Of a stretch of DNA of 14,547 nt, positions 13,866 through 14,547 are shown piece by piece. The position numbers and the translations under genes were made by a program. This DNA is from JAYUKV01 sp043764135 (lineage in GTDB: Bacteria > Patescibacteriota > JACMRA01), in the NCBI GenBank assembly GCA_043764135.1, contig JAYUKV010000057.1, positions 1 to 14,547 of the forward strand, in the 5' to 3' direction. The notes beneath the pieces are model-generated. The model was not told the DNA's origin and ran no database searches. It worked only from the letters and a program-made list of their open reading frames with translations. Numbering within the stretch: position 1 is the stretch's first letter; every line of letters starts with the position of its first letter.

Positions 13866-13896
13866 AATATTAGGGTAAATTTTTTACAAAACCCTT

Positions 13897-13902
13897 AGGA
13901 GG
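13897..13902 (+). promoter_or_regulatory. Perfect Shine-Dalgarno sequence
   Basis: AGGAGG lies 5 bases before the ATG at 13908. It is the only textbook ribosome binding site in the window and fixes the start of this gene. Other genes here lack one. Confidence 0.85.
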
Positions 13903-13907
13903 AAAAA

Positions 13908-14492
13908 ATGGAACAGCTGTATGCCGTTCTGATACTACTATTAGGAATTTCAGGTTTAATATACTTTGGTTTGCTTAAAACCATTTTCATTGAATTTGCA
14001 TTATTTCTTGATCCAAGTATCACACAAGATAAGATATCATTTCTTGAAAACTTAAACCAAGGTCAACTTTTTGGACAACCTGAAATTGCTCAAGTTACTA
14101 ACTTTATGACTGCTACAGGACTTAATGGCTTCTTACTTATTTTAGTAACCTTGCTTCTAGTTCAAGGATTATCTAATTTGTTAAGTGAAAAACCACCTTT
14201 TCTAATAGCGATTATCTTGAAGCGAAAACTTTTAGATTTTGAACTATTAGAAGGCTTGAGTTGGACAAATAAATTTTTTATCAATTGGTATCTATACTCT
14301 TTTGATAAAATTTTAAGCAAAAACATTGGATTAATTAATTCTGAAAGAGATCGCTTGTTTGCTATTAACTCAATTGAGTTTAGTTTCAAGGATTCTTTTG
14401 AATCAGAGTTTGTAATTAAAGCTCTTAAACAATCTCGTGTATTTTTGTCTATTTCACTCACCTTTCGCAACCAAACTCCAACCTCATTTTAG
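13908..14492 (+). CDS. Two-TM membrane protein, function unknown
   Basis: I do not recognise the family. The 194-residue protein has a hydrophobic segment at about 4-33 and another at about 72-93. Between them is a polar loop (DPSITQDKISFLENLNQGQLFGQ), and after the second there is a cytoplasmic-type region rich in Lys, Phe and Leu. The C-terminal 100 residues (KRKLLDFELLEG onward) look like a soluble mixed fold. The start is secured by a perfect ribosome binding site, and the promoter is strong. The upstream region holds a cluster of GGGTAGAT motifs, so expression may be regulated. The end is less certain: the last residues (FRNQTPTSF) lie where a minus-strand gene appears to end, so a frameshift or a slightly different end is possible. 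Confidence 0.7.
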   Translation: MEQLYAVLILLLGISGLIYFGLLKTIFIEFALFLDPSITQDKISFLENLNQGQLFGQPEIAQVTNFMTATGLNGFLLILVTLLLVQGLSNLLSEKPPFLIAIILKRKLLDFELLEGLSWTNKFFINWYLYSFDKILSKNIGLINSERDRLFAINSIEFSFKDSFESEFVIKALKQSRVFLSISLTFRNQTPTSF

Positions 14493-14547
14493 CCAGTTCT
14501 TCAAAAGATCTTTTTAAGGCTTCTAAATATAGTTTTGATTTTAATTG
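14458..14547 (-). CDS. 3' end of a minus-strand gene (partial)
   Basis: Entering from the right edge, the minus strand is open and encodes a helical, charged C-terminus, LYLEALKRSFEELAKMRLEF, followed by GCER and a TGA (14460-14458). A TAG follows two codons later. The heptad-like pattern and codon choice look coding. The product is unknown. It would overlap the convergent two-TM gene by 35 bases. The rest lies outside the window. Confidence 0.4.
   Translation of the reverse strand, partial: QLKSKLYLEALKRSFEELAKMRLEFGCER

Larger units (their letters stand above)
13539..13907. other. Spacer with GGGTAGAT repeat cluster and inverted repeat
   Basis: No convincing gene lies here. GGGTAGAT occurs at 13573, 13630, 13747 and 13758, AGGTAGAT at 13618, AAGTAGAT at 13767, and related GGGTAAAA/T at 13603 and 13873, all in the same orientation. 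The three copies at 13747-13774 are spaced 9-11 bases, about one helical turn. A perfect 14-base inverted repeat (TTTATCCTTTATTT at 13586-13599 and its complement at 13731-13744) brackets the middle, and TTTATCCCTTTAAAA appears again near 13819. This could be a multi-site operator for the gene at 13908, iteron-like replication or partition DNA, or a decayed repeat. Confidence 0.6.

Noticed and set aside
14162..14470. 102-codon minus-strand frame opposite the two-TM gene
   Set aside because: The plus gene has a perfect ribosome binding site and promoter; the minus frame has no start signal.
84..14492. Genome-wide reassignment of TGA to Gly or Trp
   Set aside because: The conserved genes (mutase, trxB, pgi, PBP) contain no in-frame TGA while using GGN and TGG normally; in known TGA-recoding bacteria it is frequent.

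Overview
The window is AT-rich bacterial chromosome. Genes lie on both strands, are separated by short spacers, and often carry their own TTGACA-type promoters. Shine-Dalgarno sequences are scarce. All twelve confidently delimited genes end in TAA (8) or TAG (4). The cell looks single-membraned or Gram-positive-like: it has a FemA/B-type peptidoglycan aminoacyltransferase, a large class A penicillin-binding protein with a divergent transglycosylase domain, an unusually short glucose-6-phosphate isomerase and a lipoprotein with a type II signal. Together these suggest a small-genome candidate phylum such as Patescibacteria (CPR). This placement is an inference; no rRNA or other taxonomic marker is present.

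Layout. Bases 1-4073 (+): a phosphoglucomutase/phosphomannomutase, a lipoprotein resembling the GHL10 glycosyl-hydrolase-like family, and thioredoxin reductase. A 123-nt fold-back element (4071-4193) begins exactly at the trxB stop codon. Bases 4225-4928 (+): a stand-alone transcription unit with a near-consensus promoter, an orphan 192-aa protein and a strong terminator. Bases 8960-4953 (-): a GT-B glycosyltransferase, a FemAB-family protein, glucose-6-phosphate isomerase and an unknown 296-aa protein; the last three are tightly packed and share a promoter. Bases 9032-9390 (-): an excisionase-like HTH gene interrupted by one in-frame TGA. Bases 9489-10281 (+): a membrane-anchored four-cysteine protein. 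Bases 10282-10809: a long structured-looking leader, then a small lysine-rich protein, then a bidirectional terminator. Bases 13135-10808 (-): the class A PBP. Bases 13496-13269 (-): a DUF4287 protein. Bases 13539-13907: a spacer with repeated GGGTAGAT motifs, leading to a two-TM protein with a perfect ribosome binding site. The right edge carries the apparent 3' end of a minus-strand gene.

Much of the content serves the cell envelope. Isomerase and mutase interconvert hexose phosphates for nucleotide-sugar supply, the glycosyltransferase uses such sugars, FemAB and the PBP build peptidoglycan, and the lipoprotein may act on extracellular glycan.

The most noteworthy items are the TGA-interrupted HTH gene, the fold-back element fused to the trxB stop codon, the GGGTAGAT cluster, the orphan 192-aa protein with a duplicated W-x2-A-Y motif, and a PBP transglycosylase domain lacking the usual second glutamate.
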